A model generated the notes under the pieces. It was not told the DNA's origin and made no database searches. It saw only the letters and a list, made by a program, of their open reading frames with translations. From Anoxybacillus sp050480245 (GTDB lineage: Bacteria; Bacillota; Bacilli; Bacillales; Anoxybacillaceae): a stretch of DNA of 64,000 nucleotides. The translations under genes and the position numbers were made by a program. Of the stretch, positions 49,925 through 59,525 are shown piece after piece. Positions within the stretch are counted from its first letter, which is position 1. The number at the start of each line of letters is the position of its first letter. The stretch lies in NCBI GenBank assembly GCA_050480245.1, contig JBCNEQ010000026.1. One strand, written 5' to 3'.

Positions 49925-50680
49925 ATGCGAAAGCCGATTATTGCAGGCAACTGGAAAATGCATAAAACGTTAAAAGAGGCGCTTCAGTTTGTGGAAGAAG
50001 TAAAACATGAGGTTCCTTCCAACGAGCAAGTGGATGCCGTTGTATGTGCACCAGCCCTCTTTTTAGCGCATTTAGTTGAGGCGACAAAAGGAACAAATGT
50101 AAAAATTGGTGCGCAAAACATGCATTTTGAAGATCAAGGGGCATTTACAGGTGAAATTAGCCCCGTTGCGTTAAAAGATCTCGGTGTGGAGTATGTTATC
50201 ATCGGGCATTCCGAACGCCGTGAAATGTTTGCGGAAACAGATGAAACAGTCAACAAAAAAGTGCTTGCGGCATTTAAGCACGGACTTGTGCCAATCGTTT
50301 GTTGCGGGGAGACATTAGAAGAGCGTGAAAGCAACCGTACAAATGAAGTCGTTCGTGTACAAGTTGAAAAAGCGCTTGAAGGCTTAACAGAAGAACAAGT
50401 AAAGCAAGTTGTCATCGCCTATGAGCCAATTTGGGCGATCGGAACAGGAAAATCGTCCACAGCAGACGATGCAAACAACGTATGCGGCTACATTCGCCAA
50501 GTCATTGCGAACAAATTCTCACAAGAAGCGGCTGATGCGGTACGCATTCAATACGGTGGTAGCGTAAAGCCGGAAAATATCGGTGCATTTTTAGCGGAAG
50601 AGCATATTGACGGTGCTCTTGTTGGCGGTGCGAGCTTACAACCACAATCGTTTTTACAACTCGTGGAGGCAGGAAAATGA
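49925..50680 (+). CDS. tpiA: Triosephosphate isomerase
   Basis: A 251-residue TIM barrel interconverting dihydroxyacetone phosphate and glyceraldehyde-3-phosphate. Catalytic residues: Lys in AGNWKMHKT, His in IGHSERREMF, Glu in AYEPIWAIGTGK (the loop 6 segment). Overlaps gpmI by 4 bp. Confidence 0.98.
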   Translation: MRKPIIAGNWKMHKTLKEALQFVEEVKHEVPSNEQVDAVVCAPALFLAHLVEATKGTNVKIGAQNMHFEDQGAFTGEISPVALKDLGVEYVIIGHSERREMFAETDETVNKKVLAAFKHGLVPIVCCGETLEERESNRTNEVVRVQVEKALEGLTEEQVKQVVIAYEPIWAIGTGKSSTADDANNVCGYIRQVIANKFSQEAADAVRIQYGGSVKPENIGAFLAEEHIDGALVGGASLQPQSFLQLVEAGK

Positions 50681-52212
50681 GCAAAAAACCAGTAGCATTA
50701 ATTATTTTAGACGGCTTTGCTCTTCGTGAAGAAACGTTTGGCAACGCGGTCGCACAAGCGAAAAAGCCAAACTTTGATCGCTATTGGAATGAATACCCAC
50801 ATGCAACGTTAACGGCGTGCGGTGAAGCCGTCGGCTTACCTGAAGGACAAATGGGGAACTCGGAAGTCGGCCATTTAAACATCGGTGCTGGTCGCATTGT
50901 ATACCAAAGTTTAACGCGTGTGAATATCGCTATTCGCGAAGGTGAGTTTGAGCGCAACGAAACATTTTTAGCAGCGATGGATCATGTGAAAAAACACGGA
51001 ACAAATTTACACATCTTCGGTCTTCTTTCTGACGGTGGTGTGCATAGCCATATTAACCATTTATTCGCTTTACTCAAGCTCGCCGCAAAAGAAGGCGTAA
51101 AAAACGTTTACATTCACGGCTTTTTAGATGGACGTGACGTCGGTCCGCAAACAGCGAAAACGTACATTCAACAGTTAAATGAACAAATCGCACAAATCGG
51201 TGTCGGTGAAATCGCGACATTATCCGGTCGTTATTACTCGATGGACCGCGATAAACGTTGGGAGCGTGTCGAAAAAGCATATCGTGCGATGGTGTACGGC
51301 GAAGGTCCATCATACCGTGATCCGCTTGCGTGCATCGATGATTCGTACGCAAACGGCATTTACGATGAGTTCGTCTTGCCATCGGTCATCGTCCGTGAAG
51401 ACGGAACGCCAGTCGCAACGATTCAAGATAACGACGCGGTCATTTTCTACAATTTCCGTCCTGACCGTGCGATTCAAATTTCAAACACGTTTACAAACGA
51501 TGATTTCCGTTCATTCGATCGTGGACCGAAACATCCGAAAAACTTGTTTTTCGTATGCTTAACGCACTTTAGTGAAACAGTAAAAGGGTATGTGGCATTT
51601 AAGCCGACGAACCTTGACAATACGCTCGGTGAAGTATTGTCACAAAACGGGTTAAAACAATTGCGCATTGCCGAAACAGAAAAATATCCGCACGTTACAT
51701 TCTTTATGAGCGGCGGACGTGAAGAAAAGTTCCCTGGCGAAGAGCGCATTTTAATTGATTCGCCAAAAGTAGCCACATACGACTTAAAGCCAGAAATGAG
51801 CGCATACGAAGTAACAGAAGCGCTATTAAAAGAAATTGAAGCGGATAAATTCGATGCGATTATTTTAAACTACGCCAATCCGGACATGGTCGGCCATTCT
51901 GGAAAATTAGAACCGACGATTAAAGCGGTCGAAGCAGTCGATGAATGTTTAGGAAAAGTCGTCGATGCGATTATTGCAAAAGGCGGTATTGCGATTATTA
52001 CTGCAGACCACGGAAATGCCGACGAAGTGTTAAATCCAGACGGCAGTCCGAATACAGCGCATACGACAAATCCGGTGCCTGTGATCGTGACGAAAAAAGG
52101 CATTACGCTTCGCCAAGATGGCATTTTAGGCGATTTAGCGCCAACGATGCTTGATTTACTTGGATTACAACAACCGAAAGAAATGACAGGAAAAACATTA
52201 ATTCAAAAATAA
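50677..52212 (+). CDS. gpmI: 2,3-bisphosphoglycerate-independent phosphoglycerate mutase
   Basis: A 511-residue manganese-dependent alkaline-phosphatase-superfamily enzyme interconverting 3- and 2-phosphoglycerate. The phospho-serine nucleophile lies in GQMGNSEVGHLNIGAG; metal ligands include ILDGFA, NYANPDMVGHSG and TADHGNADEV. In Bacillus its Mn dependence makes it pH-sensitive during sporulation. Coupled to tpiA by overlap. Confidence 0.98.
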   Translation: MSKKPVALIILDGFALREETFGNAVAQAKKPNFDRYWNEYPHATLTACGEAVGLPEGQMGNSEVGHLNIGAGRIVYQSLTRVNIAIREGEFERNETFLAAMDHVKKHGTNLHIFGLLSDGGVHSHINHLFALLKLAAKEGVKNVYIHGFLDGRDVGPQTAKTYIQQLNEQIAQIGVGEIATLSGRYYSMDRDKRWERVEKAYRAMVYGEGPSYRDPLACIDDSYANGIYDEFVLPSVIVREDGTPVATIQDNDAVIFYNFRPDRAIQISNTFTNDDFRSFDRGPKHPKNLFFVCLTHFSETVKGYVAFKPTNLDNTLGEVLSQNGLKQLRIAETEKYPHVTFFMSGGREEKFPGEERILIDSPKVATYDLKPEMSAYEVTEALLKEIEADKFDAIILNYANPDMVGHSGKLEPTIKAVEAVDECLGKVVDAIIAKGGIAIITADHGNADEVLNPDGSPNTAHTTNPVPVIVTKKGITLRQDGILGDLAPTMLDLLGLQQPKEMTGKTLIQK

Positions 52213-52234
52213 AATTTAAAAGGAGAGATGAACG

Positions 52235-53530
52235 ATGCCAACAATCATTGATATTTATGCTCGTGAAGTATTAGACTCTCGCGGCAATCCGACAGTAGAA
52301 GTAGAAGTATACACAGAATCTGGTGCGTTCGGACGTGCCCTTGTACCGAGTGGAGCATCAACAGGTGAATATGAAGCGGTTGAATTGCGTGATGGTGACA
52401 AAGGCCGTTACCTTGGTAAAGGTGTATTACAAGCAGTGAAAAACGTAAACGAAGTCATCGCGCCAGCATTAATTGGTAGCTACGATGTGACAGAGCAAGT
52501 TGCTATCGACCGTGCATTAATTGCGTTAGACGGTACAGAAAATAAAGGAAAATTAGGTGCAAACGCAATTTTAGGCGTTTCAATGGCTGTTGCGCGCGCA
52601 GCTGCTGACTACTTAGGCATTCCTCTATATCAATATTTAGGCGGATTTAACGCAAAAACATTGCCAGTGCCAATGATGAACATTTTAAATGGCGGTGCGC
52701 ATGCGGATAACAACGTCGATATTCAAGAATTTATGATTATGCCAGTTGGCGCACCAAACTTCCGTGAAGCGCTTCGCATGGGAGCAGAAATTTTCCATAG
52801 CTTAAAATCTGTATTAAAAGCAAAAGGCTACAATACAGCTGTTGGTGATGAAGGTGGATTCGCTCCAAACTTAAAATCGAACGAAGAAGCGCTTGAAACA
52901 ATTATCGAAGCGATTGAAAAAGCAGGCTACAAACCAGGTACAGAAGTGATGCTTGCGATGGACGTTGCTTCTTCTGAGCTTTACAACAAAGAAACAGGCA
53001 AATACCATTTAGAAGGCGAAGGCGTTGTGAAAACGTCAGAAGAAATGGTTGCTTGGTATGAAGAACTTGTCAACAAATATCCGATCATTTCGATCGAAGA
53101 CGGCTTAGACGAAAACGACTGGGCTGGTCATAAATTATTAACAGAACGCCTTGGCAAAAAAGTGCAACTCGTCGGTGACGACTTATTCGTAACAAATACG
53201 AAAAAATTAGCACAAGGTATCGAACAAGGTGTCGGCAACTCGATCTTAATTAAAGTAAACCAAATCGGTACATTAACAGAAACATTTGAAGCGATTGAAA
53301 TGGCGAAACGCGCAGGTTACACAGCGGTTATTTCTCACCGTTCTGGTGAAACAGAAGATAGCACAATCGCCGACATCGCCGTCGCAACAAACGCAGGTCA
53401 AATTAAAACAGGTGCACCTTCACGTACAGACCGCGTTGCAAAATACAACCAATTGCTTCGCATTGAAGATCAACTAGGTGAAACAGCGGTATACGATGGA
53501 ATAAAAACATTCTACAACTTGAAGAAGTAA
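52235..53530 (+). CDS. eno: Enolase
   Basis: A 431-residue enzyme converting 2-phosphoglycerate to phosphoenolpyruvate. Key segments: SGASTGEYEAVELRD, GDEGGFAPNL (general acid Glu), SIEDGLDENDW, LVGDDLFVTN, LIKVNQIGTLTE (catalytic Lys) and SHRSGETEDSTIAD. In Gram-positive bacteria it also associates with the RNA degradosome-like complex. Last gene of the operon; terminator follows. Confidence 0.98.
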   Translation: MPTIIDIYAREVLDSRGNPTVEVEVYTESGAFGRALVPSGASTGEYEAVELRDGDKGRYLGKGVLQAVKNVNEVIAPALIGSYDVTEQVAIDRALIALDGTENKGKLGANAILGVSMAVARAAADYLGIPLYQYLGGFNAKTLPVPMMNILNGGAHADNNVDIQEFMIMPVGAPNFREALRMGAEIFHSLKSVLKAKGYNTAVGDEGGFAPNLKSNEEALETIIEAIEKAGYKPGTEVMLAMDVASSELYNKETGKYHLEGEGVVKTSEEMVAWYEELVNKYPIISIEDGLDENDWAGHKLLTERLGKKVQLVGDDLFVTNTKKLAQGIEQGVGNSILIKVNQIGTLTETFEAIEMAKRAGYTAVISHRSGETEDSTIADIAVATNAGQIKTGAPSRTDRVAKYNQLLRIEDQLGETAVYDGIKTFYNLKK

Positions 53531-53535
53531 GAAAT

Positions 53536-53570
53536 AAGGATGCCTTCGCATGAGGGCATCCTTTATTTCT
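53536..53570 (+). terminator. Glycolytic operon terminator
   Basis: A 9-bp stem (aaggatgcc 53536-53544 with ggcatcctt 53555-53563) and T-rich tail, just after eno. Marks the end of the core chromosomal block. Confidence 0.9.
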
Positions 53571-53617
53571 AGTTTTTTCTCTTCTTTTGGATATATTGTA
53601 TTACAATTACGATAAAT

Positions 53618-56600
53618 ATGAATCGGACGGTGACATATGGCTACACGAATGATTTGTTAACGACGGTGACTCAGGCGGGCGGAGAAGTGACAAGATATGA
53701 ATACAATGAGATTGATCGTCTAGTCAAAGTATTCGAGCCGACACATACGGAGGATCAGCCAGTTGTCAATCAGTTCGTGTACGACGGCGACAGGCTTAGT
53801 CAAGTACGTGATTCCGAAGGCCATGTATACACATTGACCTATGATCCAACGGAACAGCGATTGCTCATACAAAAGCCGAATGGCCGCAAAACTCAATATA
53901 CTTTCAACGAGGCTGGTAACCCGATTGAGGTTGTGGATGACGTAGGCGGCTTAAATATTACAACGAAATATGTGTATGAAGGCAACAATTTAAAGGAATC
54001 ATACGATCCGAATGATGTTGGGGCCATTACACCGACGGAATCATATACGTACGATGCGAATGGAAATGTGTTAACAGCGAAGGATAGCTATGGGACCGAA
54101 ATCTACCAGTATAATCCAAATAACGATGTCATCTCCATGACAGATACAGAAGGCGACAAGACAACGGTTGCGTATGATGGCTTAAATCCAGTATCCGAAA
54201 CCGATCAATCGGGAAAAACGTCTTCTGTAGCGAAGTACGATTCCTATGGAAATGTGATTGAAGAAAGTGACGCATTGGGCAGTGCGACCAATTTACTCTC
54301 TAATCACGGCTTTGAACAGGGAACGACCGCTTGGACTGTGCTTCGTTCGTATGATTCCGGGCAGTTACAGGAAGATACGAATGTTTATAATGGGTTGACG
54401 GGACGAAAAACGTTAAAAATCACAGTGAATTCGACGTCGCCTAGTGCAGAAGCCGGTTATGTGGCCGCTACGCAAGAAATTGCGGTAAAACCGAATGCGA
54501 CATACACATTAAGTGGAAAAATCAAAACAAATTTAACGAAAGCCAGCGCGTTCTTTAATGTTGAATTTTTAGATAGCCAAAATCGTCGAATTTCTTGGAC
54601 GGACAATCGTTATAGTCAATTGGTAGGCACAAGACCTTGGACAGAGCGGCAAGTGACGTTTACTACTCCTTCGAATGCAGCCAAAATTCGCGTCTATTTA
54701 GAGGTCGATCATAAGTCTCCAGATGCTTCCGGAGAAGCCTGGTTTGATAATGTTCAATTGGAAGAAGCGCAGGTTTCTTCCAGCTACAACCCAGTTGTAA
54801 ATAGTAGTTTTGAAGGAACCACCACGAATTGGAGTGGAACAGGAGGAAGCGTAGATAATACGGAGTCGTTCGACGGGGCTTACTCTCTCAAAATATCGAG
54901 AACTAGCACCACACAATCAGCTAGTGAATATAAGCAGACGGTGATCGTAGGGCAAACTTCAAGTGATACGCCGCTTCGTCTGACACTCACAGGTCTTTCA
55001 AAAGCGCAGGATGTCAAAGCCAACGGTACAGTGAGTGCAAGCGATTATTCCATTACCGCGAAAGTCTATTTTGCAGACGGAACGACCCAAACGTATACCG
55101 CTGATTTTCCGATCGGCACGCAAGATTGGAATCGTGCGGCTATTTCGATCCATCCGTCGAAGCCGATTGACAAGGTGGACGTATCCGCTATGTTCCGCGG
55201 AAACTACACAGGAACGGTCTGGTTTGACGCCATTCGCTTGATGGAAGGCAACGTCGTAACGAAAAACAAGTATGACGCAAGCGGAAATTATGTCACGGAA
55301 AAAGTGGATGAAGAAGGCTATGTGGCGAAAAAGAATTATGATGCCGTAGGAAACCTGTTAAGCGAGTACGATAAGAAAGGAAACAAGAAAGAGTACACGT
55401 ATGATTTATCGGATCGCTTAAAACAGCTGTTGTTAGCGAACGGTACTTCCGTCAACTATGATTATGACTTGAATGGCAATATGACTTCAAAAGTCATTCG
55501 AACCAGCGACGGCCAGTCTCAAACATTTGCCTATTCTTATGATGCGACCGGTAAACTCATTAAAATCGTCGGTCCGTTGAATGATGTGACAACGAATGAA
55601 TATGATGCCAACGGAAATAAAATCAAAACGGTTTTGCCGAAAGGAAATACGATTCAATGGACGTATGACGGGGCCGAAAGAGTCAAAACTGTTTCCTACA
55701 ACAACGTCCCGTATTACGAATTTAGTTATGATAAAAACGGAAACGAACTTTCTGTTCAATATCTAAAAGACGGCACCACCAAAACGAGAACATTTGATAA
55801 AGCGAATCGGCTGGTGGAACTGTCGGACCGTGGCGGGCTGCAAAAATGGCTGTACCCAACCACATCGGATAAATTGCAGCAGTTCATGTTCTCTCATGGG
55901 TCCTTTAGCCAAACGATCAATTACCAATACAATGCCTTGGATCAAAATACGGCCGTCCAAGATGGAACGTATACGTACCGCTTTGACTATGACGAGAGAG
56001 GAAATGTTCGCACCTTCACGACAGGAAACGGAGCCGGTTCGACCTTTACGTATGATGACCGCGGCCTCGTGGAAAGCGTTTCGGTCGGTACGGCGGACGG
56101 AAAAGAAATTTTATCGGAAACGTACCGTTACGATGAAAACGGCAACCGGACGAAAGTAGAATCCTCAACGGGGGAAACGACCGTCTACCGTTACGATGCC
56201 CTAGACCAATTAGTGGAAGAGCAGCTTCCAGATGGTACAAAAGTCGAATATGCCTATGACGGATTCGGAAACCGGAAGCAAATCGTGAAAACCAAGGATG
56301 GGCAGTCGGCGACGACCACGGCTGATTATAATGCGGCGAATCAGTTGGTTCGTTTCGGTGACGAAACAATCACGTACGATGCGAACGGCAACCGATTGGA
56401 AGACGGCCGGTATCGATATGAATGGAACGCAGCCGACCAGCTCGTCTCCATCACCCGAAAAGGCGAAAGCACGCCGTTTGTGACGTACCAATATGATGAA
56501 GACGGTCGCCGTATTCAAAAGAATGTGAATGGCGTCATTACGAACTACCATTACCAAGGCGAGAGCTTAAACGTCCTGTATGAAACCGATGCGAGCGGAA

Positions 56601-57433
56601 ATGTGGTAAGATCGTATATATACGGAGAAAACGGGCAACTTCTTGCCATGAAAAAAGGCAATGCGACGTATTTTTACCACTATAACGCCCATGGCGATGT
56701 CATCGCCCTAACGGATGCGCAAGGAAACATCGTGGCCCGTTACCAATACGATGCGTGGGGGAATATTCTCTCTCAATCCGGTGCCTTGGCGGATGAAAAC
56801 CCATACCGATATGCGGGGTACCAATATGACGAAGAGACTGGGTTCTACTACTTGATCGCCCGTTACTACCACCCGACCCATGGCGTGTTCTTGTCCGTGG
56901 ATCCAGACCCAGGGGATGCGGACGATATCCTCACACAAAACGGCTATACGTACGCGAACAACAACCCGGTGATGCTGGTCGATCCGGATGGGCATTTTGT
57001 GTGGATGGCGATCAATGCGGGATTCGCGGCGTATGATGGGTATAAAGCCTTTAAAAAAGGCGGTTGGAAAGCGGCGGCGATTGCTGTTGGCGTGGGGCTT
57101 GTTGGAGGAGCTGCATTTAAAGCATTTCGAGCAGCACAAGTAGCAAAGGGTCCCGCACGGTATTGGTATAAAGGTACCTTTAAAAATAGTATAGAATCGC
57201 TAGCATATCATCATAACAAACATGTGATTAGAAAAGGACGCTCCTATAGTCCAGAAAGATACACAAAACTAGCGAGAGCATTCTATCGTTCAAATAAACA
57301 TTTGCGAGAAGAAGTGACACTATCTACAGGCAAAAAAGGATATAGGATTAAGAAAGGAAAGGTTGGAGGTTATTATACCAAAAGAGGGAAAATAGTGACA
57401 TTTTGGCATAACGGTTGGAAACTCAAGAAATAG
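53618..57433 (+). CDS. Rhs/YD-repeat polymorphic toxin, 5'-truncated, with nuclease-like C-terminal toxin
   Basis: A 1271-residue reading frame of WapA/Rhs type. YD repeats (motifs such as YTYDANGNV and YEYNEIDRLV) fill residues 1-220 and 550-1110; two jelly-roll carbohydrate-binding-like modules lie at about 225-380 and 390-545. The Rhs core ends with RYAGYQYDEETGFYYLIARYYHP and DPDGHFVWMAINAGFAAYDGYKA. The last 94 residues are a separate, very basic domain (SIESLAYHHNKHVIRKG, then YTKLARAFYR, then GGYYTKRGKIVTFW), resembling BECR-type RNase toxins. There is no signal peptide, no ribosome binding site before ATG 53618, and the frame is closed by TAG at 53570, so the N-terminal export portion is missing. 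Expression is doubtful; the 3' cassette and immunity gene look intact. Confidence 0.85.
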   Translation: MNRTVTYGYTNDLLTTVTQAGGEVTRYEYNEIDRLVKVFEPTHTEDQPVVNQFVYDGDRLSQVRDSEGHVYTLTYDPTEQRLLIQKPNGRKTQYTFNEAGNPIEVVDDVGGLNITTKYVYEGNNLKESYDPNDVGAITPTESYTYDANGNVLTAKDSYGTEIYQYNPNNDVISMTDTEGDKTTVAYDGLNPVSETDQSGKTSSVAKYDSYGNVIEESDALGSATNLLSNHGFEQGTTAWTVLRSYDSGQLQEDTNVYNGLTGRKTLKITVNSTSPSAEAGYVAATQEIAVKPNATYTLSGKIKTNLTKASAFFNVEFLDSQNRRISWTDNRYSQLVGTRPWTERQVTFTTPSNAAKIRVYLEVDHKSPDASGEAWFDNVQLEEAQVSSSYNPVVNSSFEGTTTNWSGTGGSVDNTESFDGAYSLKISRTSTTQSASEYKQTVIVGQTSSDTPLRLTLTGLSKAQDVKANGTVSASDYSITAKVYFADGTTQTYTADFPIGTQDWNRAAISIHPSKPIDKVDVSAMFRGNYTGTVWFDAIRLMEGNVVTKNKYDASGNYVTEKVDEEGYVAKKNYDAVGNLLSEYDKKGNKKEYTYDLSDRLKQLLLANGTSVNYDYDLNGNMTSKVIRTSDGQSQTFAYSYDATGKLIKIVGPLNDVTTNEYDANGNKIKTVLPKGNTIQWTYDGAERVKTVSYNNVPYYEFSYDKNGNELSVQYLKDGTTKTRTFDKANRLVELSDRGGLQKWLYPTTSDKLQQFMFSHGSFSQTINYQYNALDQNTAVQDGTYTYRFDYDERGNVRTFTTGNGAGSTFTYDDRGLVESVSVGTADGKEILSETYRYDENGNRTKVESSTGETTVYRYDALDQLVEEQLPDGTKVEYAYDGFGNRKQIVKTKDGQSATTTADYNAANQLVRFGDETITYDANGNRLEDGRYRYEWNAADQLVSITRKGESTPFVTYQYDEDGRRIQKNVNGVITNYHYQGESLNVLYETDASGNVVRSYIYGENGQLLAMKKGNATYFYHYNAHGDVIALTDAQGNIVARYQYDAWGNILSQSGALADENPYRYAGYQYDEETGFYYLIARYYHPTHGVFLSVDPDPGDADDILTQNGYTYANNNPVMLVDPDGHFVWMAINAGFAAYDGYKAFKKGGWKAAAIAVGVGLVGGAAFKAFRAAQVAKGPARYWYKGTFKNSIESLAYHHNKHVIRKGRSYSPERYTKLARAFYRSNKHLREEVTLSTGKKGYRIKKGKVGGYYTKRGKIVTFWHNGWKLKK

Positions 57434-57490
57434 TAGAAATGAATATTATCATTTTTAACATAGTTAAAGAGAGAAAGAGGTGAACAATTT

Positions 57491-57853
57491 ATGAAGGTTA
57501 ATCACGATGTAATATTAGAGCTTGAAAAAATGAGTATATTATTAAACAATGATTTTCCCTCAGAAGATATAGAAAGAAGTGAAAATACCATTCTTAAAGA
57601 TAATGATAAATACTGTTTGACAGGGGACTTTGACAGCTTTTGTTCATTAATAAGTGGAAGTTTAAGTTATGTCCTTGCTCATAAAAAGATACCTAGGTAT
57701 CAAAGAAAATTGTTGTATAAAGATTTTTTTGCTTTGTATCCTTATTACGAACCTTTAAGGAAACATTTAGAAAAATTCCCCCATTTTTCTGAAGAATTAA
57801 AAGTTCATGAAAGGGTTCGGGAATTACTTTTAGAAGTCGTTAAATCATACTAA
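57491..57853 (+). CDS. Candidate immunity protein to the Rhs C-terminal toxin
   Basis: A 120-residue AT-rich gene 57 bp after the rhs gene, with ribosome binding site aaagaggtga. The protein is helical and charged (ILELEKMSILLNNDFPSED; KKIPRYQRKLLYKDFFALYPYYEPLRKHLEKF). Small genes directly after Rhs C-terminal toxins normally encode the cognate immunity protein that binds the toxin in the cytoplasm; assignment is by position. I do not recognise the family with confidence. Confidence 0.65.
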   Translation: MKVNHDVILELEKMSILLNNDFPSEDIERSENTILKDNDKYCLTGDFDSFCSLISGSLSYVLAHKKIPRYQRKLLYKDFFALYPYYEPLRKHLEKFPHFSEELKVHERVRELLLEVVKSY

Positions 57854-57917
57854 GGTTTAATATTTCTATACTTTAATTTTTTCATTAATATTTGTTGAAA
57901 TTTAAAGAATTTGAAAG

Positions 57918-57953
57918 AGGGTGTCCCAAAAATGATCATTTTTGGGACACCCT
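57918..57953. repeat. 36-bp perfect palindrome at the start of the displaced Rhs cassette
   Basis: Left arm starts agggtgtcccaaaaatga, right arm is its exact reverse complement, no loop. It resembles terminators and ends associated with insertion sequences. It abuts, within a few bases, the point where Rhs homology begins. Confidence 0.9.
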
Positions 57954-57954
57954 G

Positions 57955-58589
57955 TTTATTACCTGATCGCCCGTTATTACCACCCAGCCCATGGCGTGTT
58001 CCTTTCTCTAGACCCAGACCCAGGCGATGCGGATGACATCTTGACGAAGAACGGGTATACGTACGCGAACAACAACCCGGTGATGTTGGTGGATCCGGAT
58101 GGGCATTGGGTATGGTTGGCCATCAATGCTGGGTTTGCGGTTTATGATGGGTATAAGGCATACAAGTCAGGGAAAGGATGGAAAGGCGTCGCGGCTGCGG
58201 CAGCTATTGGTTTTGTTGGTGGAGGAAAATTTAAACTTGTTAAAAATACAGGTAAATTTAGTAAGTATGGTGTAGGATTATATAAAGAAATAAAAGGTGT
58301 ACCGGGGTTAGATGCACATCATGTTGGACAAAAAGCAATTATGAAAAAATTCATTCGAAATTATGATCCAAATAATGCACCAGCAATATTAGTACCAAAA
58401 GCTGGACATACAAGAAAAGGTCCTAGGGGAATAGTTTCGAGAAGTTCAAAAGGAATTGAGAGTGCAAGACAATTATTAGCAAGAGATATAATGGAGTTAA
58501 GAAGAGTATATCCAGACATTCCTAATTCTCAACTTCGAAAATTAATTGAATTAAATAAACAATTGTATCCAGAGATGAGAAGGAGATGA
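57955..58589 (+). pseudogene. Displaced Rhs C-terminal cassette with AHH/HNH-like nuclease toxin
   Basis: The frame begins abruptly with YYLIARYYHPAHGVFLSLDPDPGDADDI-type Rhs core sequence, homologous to residues near 1115 of the large rhs gene, and has no proper start codon or ribosome binding site (the only upstream start is a TTG within the palindrome). The core-to-linker part (VWLAINAGFAVYDGYKAYKSG) is followed by a different toxin domain: GLDAHHVGQKAIMKKFI, DPNNAPAILVPKAGH, then helices to the C-terminus. The DAHHV motif and its spacing suggest an AHH-type HNH/endonuclease VII nuclease. Such silent cassettes can recombine into the main gene through the conserved core and swap toxins. About 210 residues. 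Confidence 0.8.
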
Positions 58590-58594
58590 GATAT

Positions 58595-58945
58595 ATGAAT
58601 AAAGAAGAGTTTGTTAAACTTTTACATCAGTCAATTATAAAAGAAAATCGTAATTTTTATCGAGATATATTCAATAATACTGATATTAATGAAGTTACAG
58701 ACCCCTATTGGAAAGAAGCATTGATGTTTTATTCAGAACTATCAGATAAAAATAAAGAAATATTATTTAAAATAATCGAACAAGTAGAAGTGGATGCTGT
58801 ATCTAATATTTTAGGGGTGTTAGATGGGGTAGTATCAATAGGAGAAGAGGATATTGAGTTTAAAGTGACAATTAACGATAATAATGAACCAATTAATGGA
58901 GATTTACAAGACCTATTTTTGGAGTATGATGAAGAGAATAGGTAA
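58595..58945 (+). CDS. Candidate immunity protein to the displaced AHH-like toxin
   Basis: A 116-residue acidic, helical protein (EEFVKLLHQSIIKENRNFYRDIF; DPYWKEALMFYSELSDKNKEILFKIIEQVEVDA). Starts at ATG 58595 behind aaggagatgag, 5 bp after the toxin stop; an in-frame ATG at 58586 overlaps the toxin. Position and strong ribosome binding site argue that it is expressed as immunity even though the toxin cassette is silent. Family not recognised. Confidence 0.65.
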   Translation: MNKEEFVKLLHQSIIKENRNFYRDIFNNTDINEVTDPYWKEALMFYSELSDKNKEILFKIIEQVEVDAVSNILGVLDGVVSIGEEDIEFKVTINDNNEPINGDLQDLFLEYDEENR

Positions 58946-59069
58946 CAAGTTTAGAGATATGATTTTGTATTTGCTAAAATACCATTTATAACTTTCTTTT
59001 AAAGTAATTTGTGAATTTGAGATACAATGTATCAGTGGAACAAAAAGAAGGCTTCTAATAAATTATATT

Positions 59070-59105
59070 ACCTTGATTGGCTTTATGCCTTTCAAGGTTT
59101 TTATT
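59070..59105 (+). terminator. Terminator after the second immunity gene
   Basis: Stem accttga (59070-59076) with tcaaggt (59092-59098), followed by ttttattttaaa. The preceding 58946-59069 holds nothing else recognisable. Confidence 0.7.
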
Positions 59106-59111
59106 TTAAAA

Positions 59112-59387
59112 CTATATAGATAGATACGGCTTTCTGCCCGGGGCGTATCGACGTTCTAATAACGCATCCATCCCACCTTGATTAAACTTTTGCACGTAAA
59201 TCGAAACGGTCTCACGGTGGAGATTCAAGAGCTCAGCGACTTGGATCCCCAAATAGCCTTGCATAATCAGACGAATGACTGCAATTCGTTTTGCCATGTT
59301 CGCCTTTTTCATTTTGCGTTCCTGTTCTTGAAGACGTTCGATAGTCCAACCATGATCGTTTGTAATTTGTAATCCTTTTTTCCTCAT
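59112..59387 (-). pseudogene. IS630-family transposase fragment (N-terminal HTH part)
   Basis: A 91-residue frame starting MRKKGLQITNDHGWTIERLQEQE, with a helix-turn-helix (GYLGIQVAELLNLHRETVSIYVQKFNQGGMDALL), the DNA-binding half of an IS630-like transposase. The catalytic DDE half is absent: the frame stops after APGRKPYLSI. The upstream region (ctatactgctcctaaat on the minus strand) is shared with the second IS630-like fragment at 63273. Confidence 0.8.
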
Positions 59388-59525
59388 TCTTCTTCCGCTC
59401 CTTTGATTTACTCATTTAGGAGCAGTATAGACAAGGATGCAGGTTGATTAAACATGTTAGAATTTCAAACTGGATTTATATAGTATACATCGTGAAAGCT
59501 TTTAAAGAGTAAAGGAGGGATCTTT

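Noticed and set aside
57942..58589. A normal gene start at TTG 57942 for the AHH cassette
   Set aside because: The TTG is part of the palindrome's right arm and has no ribosome binding site; the cassette is better seen as a silent module.
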